From: an uncultured Alistipes sp.
GTDB taxonomy: Bacteria; Bacteroidota; Bacteroidia; Bacteroidales; Rikenellaceae
Reading direction: 5' to 3'
DNA: 41,862 nt
Assembly (NCBI GenBank): GCA_944320665.1
Contig: CALUII010000014.1
Span: forward strand, 1-41,862
This document shows, piece by piece, positions 41,823 through 41,862 of the stretch (position 1 is its first letter; each line of letters starts with the position of its first letter). The translations under genes and the position numbers were made by a program. A model generated the notes under the pieces. It did no database searches. It was not told where the DNA came from and worked only from the letters and a program-made list of their open reading frames with translations.

Positions 41823-41862
41823 ATGGACAACATGATTTATCGTCAAAAAATCCCTTTTCTTC
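41823..41862 (+). CDS. Possible start of a divergent gene, cut by window edge
   Basis: An ATG at 41823 opens a frame of 13 codons (MDNMIYRQKIPFL) that runs off the right edge. Its divergent position beyond the two dyads would suit a regulator of the RND operon, but nothing in these few codons identifies a family and no clear ribosome-binding site is present. It may be noncoding. Confidence 0.22.
   Translation, partial: MDNMIYRQKIPFL

Noticed and set aside
1..41862. CRISPR arrays, IS elements, integrases, phage or defence operons
   Set aside because: I found no regularly spaced repeats, transposase-like frames, flanking inverted repeats or known defence motifs; all large frames are accounted for by chromosomal families.

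Overview
The window looks like a chromosomal segment of a gut Bacteroidota bacterium, most likely Alistipes or a close Rikenellaceae relative. The grounds are high-GC coding DNA, several protein families largely confined to Bacteroidota (DUF4831, DUF4251, DUF5606, DUF5689, FimB/Mfa2-type lipoprotein, CarboxypepD-family TonB barrel), weak Shine-Dalgarno sequences, and promoters of the Bacteroidota type (TTTG, about 20 nt, TAnnTTTG). Genes are tightly packed, often with ATGA overlaps. I see no IS element, phage, CRISPR array, rRNA or tRNA. The genus call is inference from gene content.

Left part (1-7140, plus strand): the end of secDF, a strong terminator, then a run of co-directional genes: a minimal YbbR/CdaR-like membrane protein, coaE, folP, a small membrane protein, a LolD-type ABC ATPase, a TIGR02757 protein, a tRNA1(Val) m6A methyltransferase, a secreted DUF4831 protein and an AlkD-like HEAT-repeat protein. 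A bidirectional hairpin separates these from radA (minus). radA is divergent from a CvfB-like S1 protein and a SAM methyltransferase, which converge on a sugar-nucleotidyltransferase (minus).

Middle (11.6-25.9 kb): a membrane-anchored LytM-fold protein that has lost its zinc ligands, dxr and rseP (isoprenoid precursor and envelope stress), an O-acetyltransferase, an orphan LUD-domain protein, a YafV-like omega-amidase, uvrA, and two tandem secreted DUF4251 proteins. Then come an orphan Mfa2-type lipoprotein (minus), a secreted choloylglycine-hydrolase-family enzyme, ispF (minus) and glnA. dxr and ispF are both MEP-pathway genes.

Right part (26.2-41.9 kb): pepD followed after one base by a compact TonB-dependent-receptor-like barrel, then obgE. 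On the minus strand lie serB and two overlapping DUF5689 lipoproteins. On the plus strand lie an MscS-type channel and a DUF5606 protein. The window ends with a complete tripartite RND efflux operon (minus), whose upstream region holds two dyad-symmetric sequences and possibly the first codons of a divergent gene.

Most of the window is housekeeping. The less ordinary items are the inactive LytM-like protein, the truncated TonB barrel coupled to pepD, the tandem DUF5689 lipoproteins, the choloylglycine hydrolase variant, a start-codon-masking hairpin before DUF4251, and the putative operators of the RND operon. I did not find a clear new defence or mobile system.
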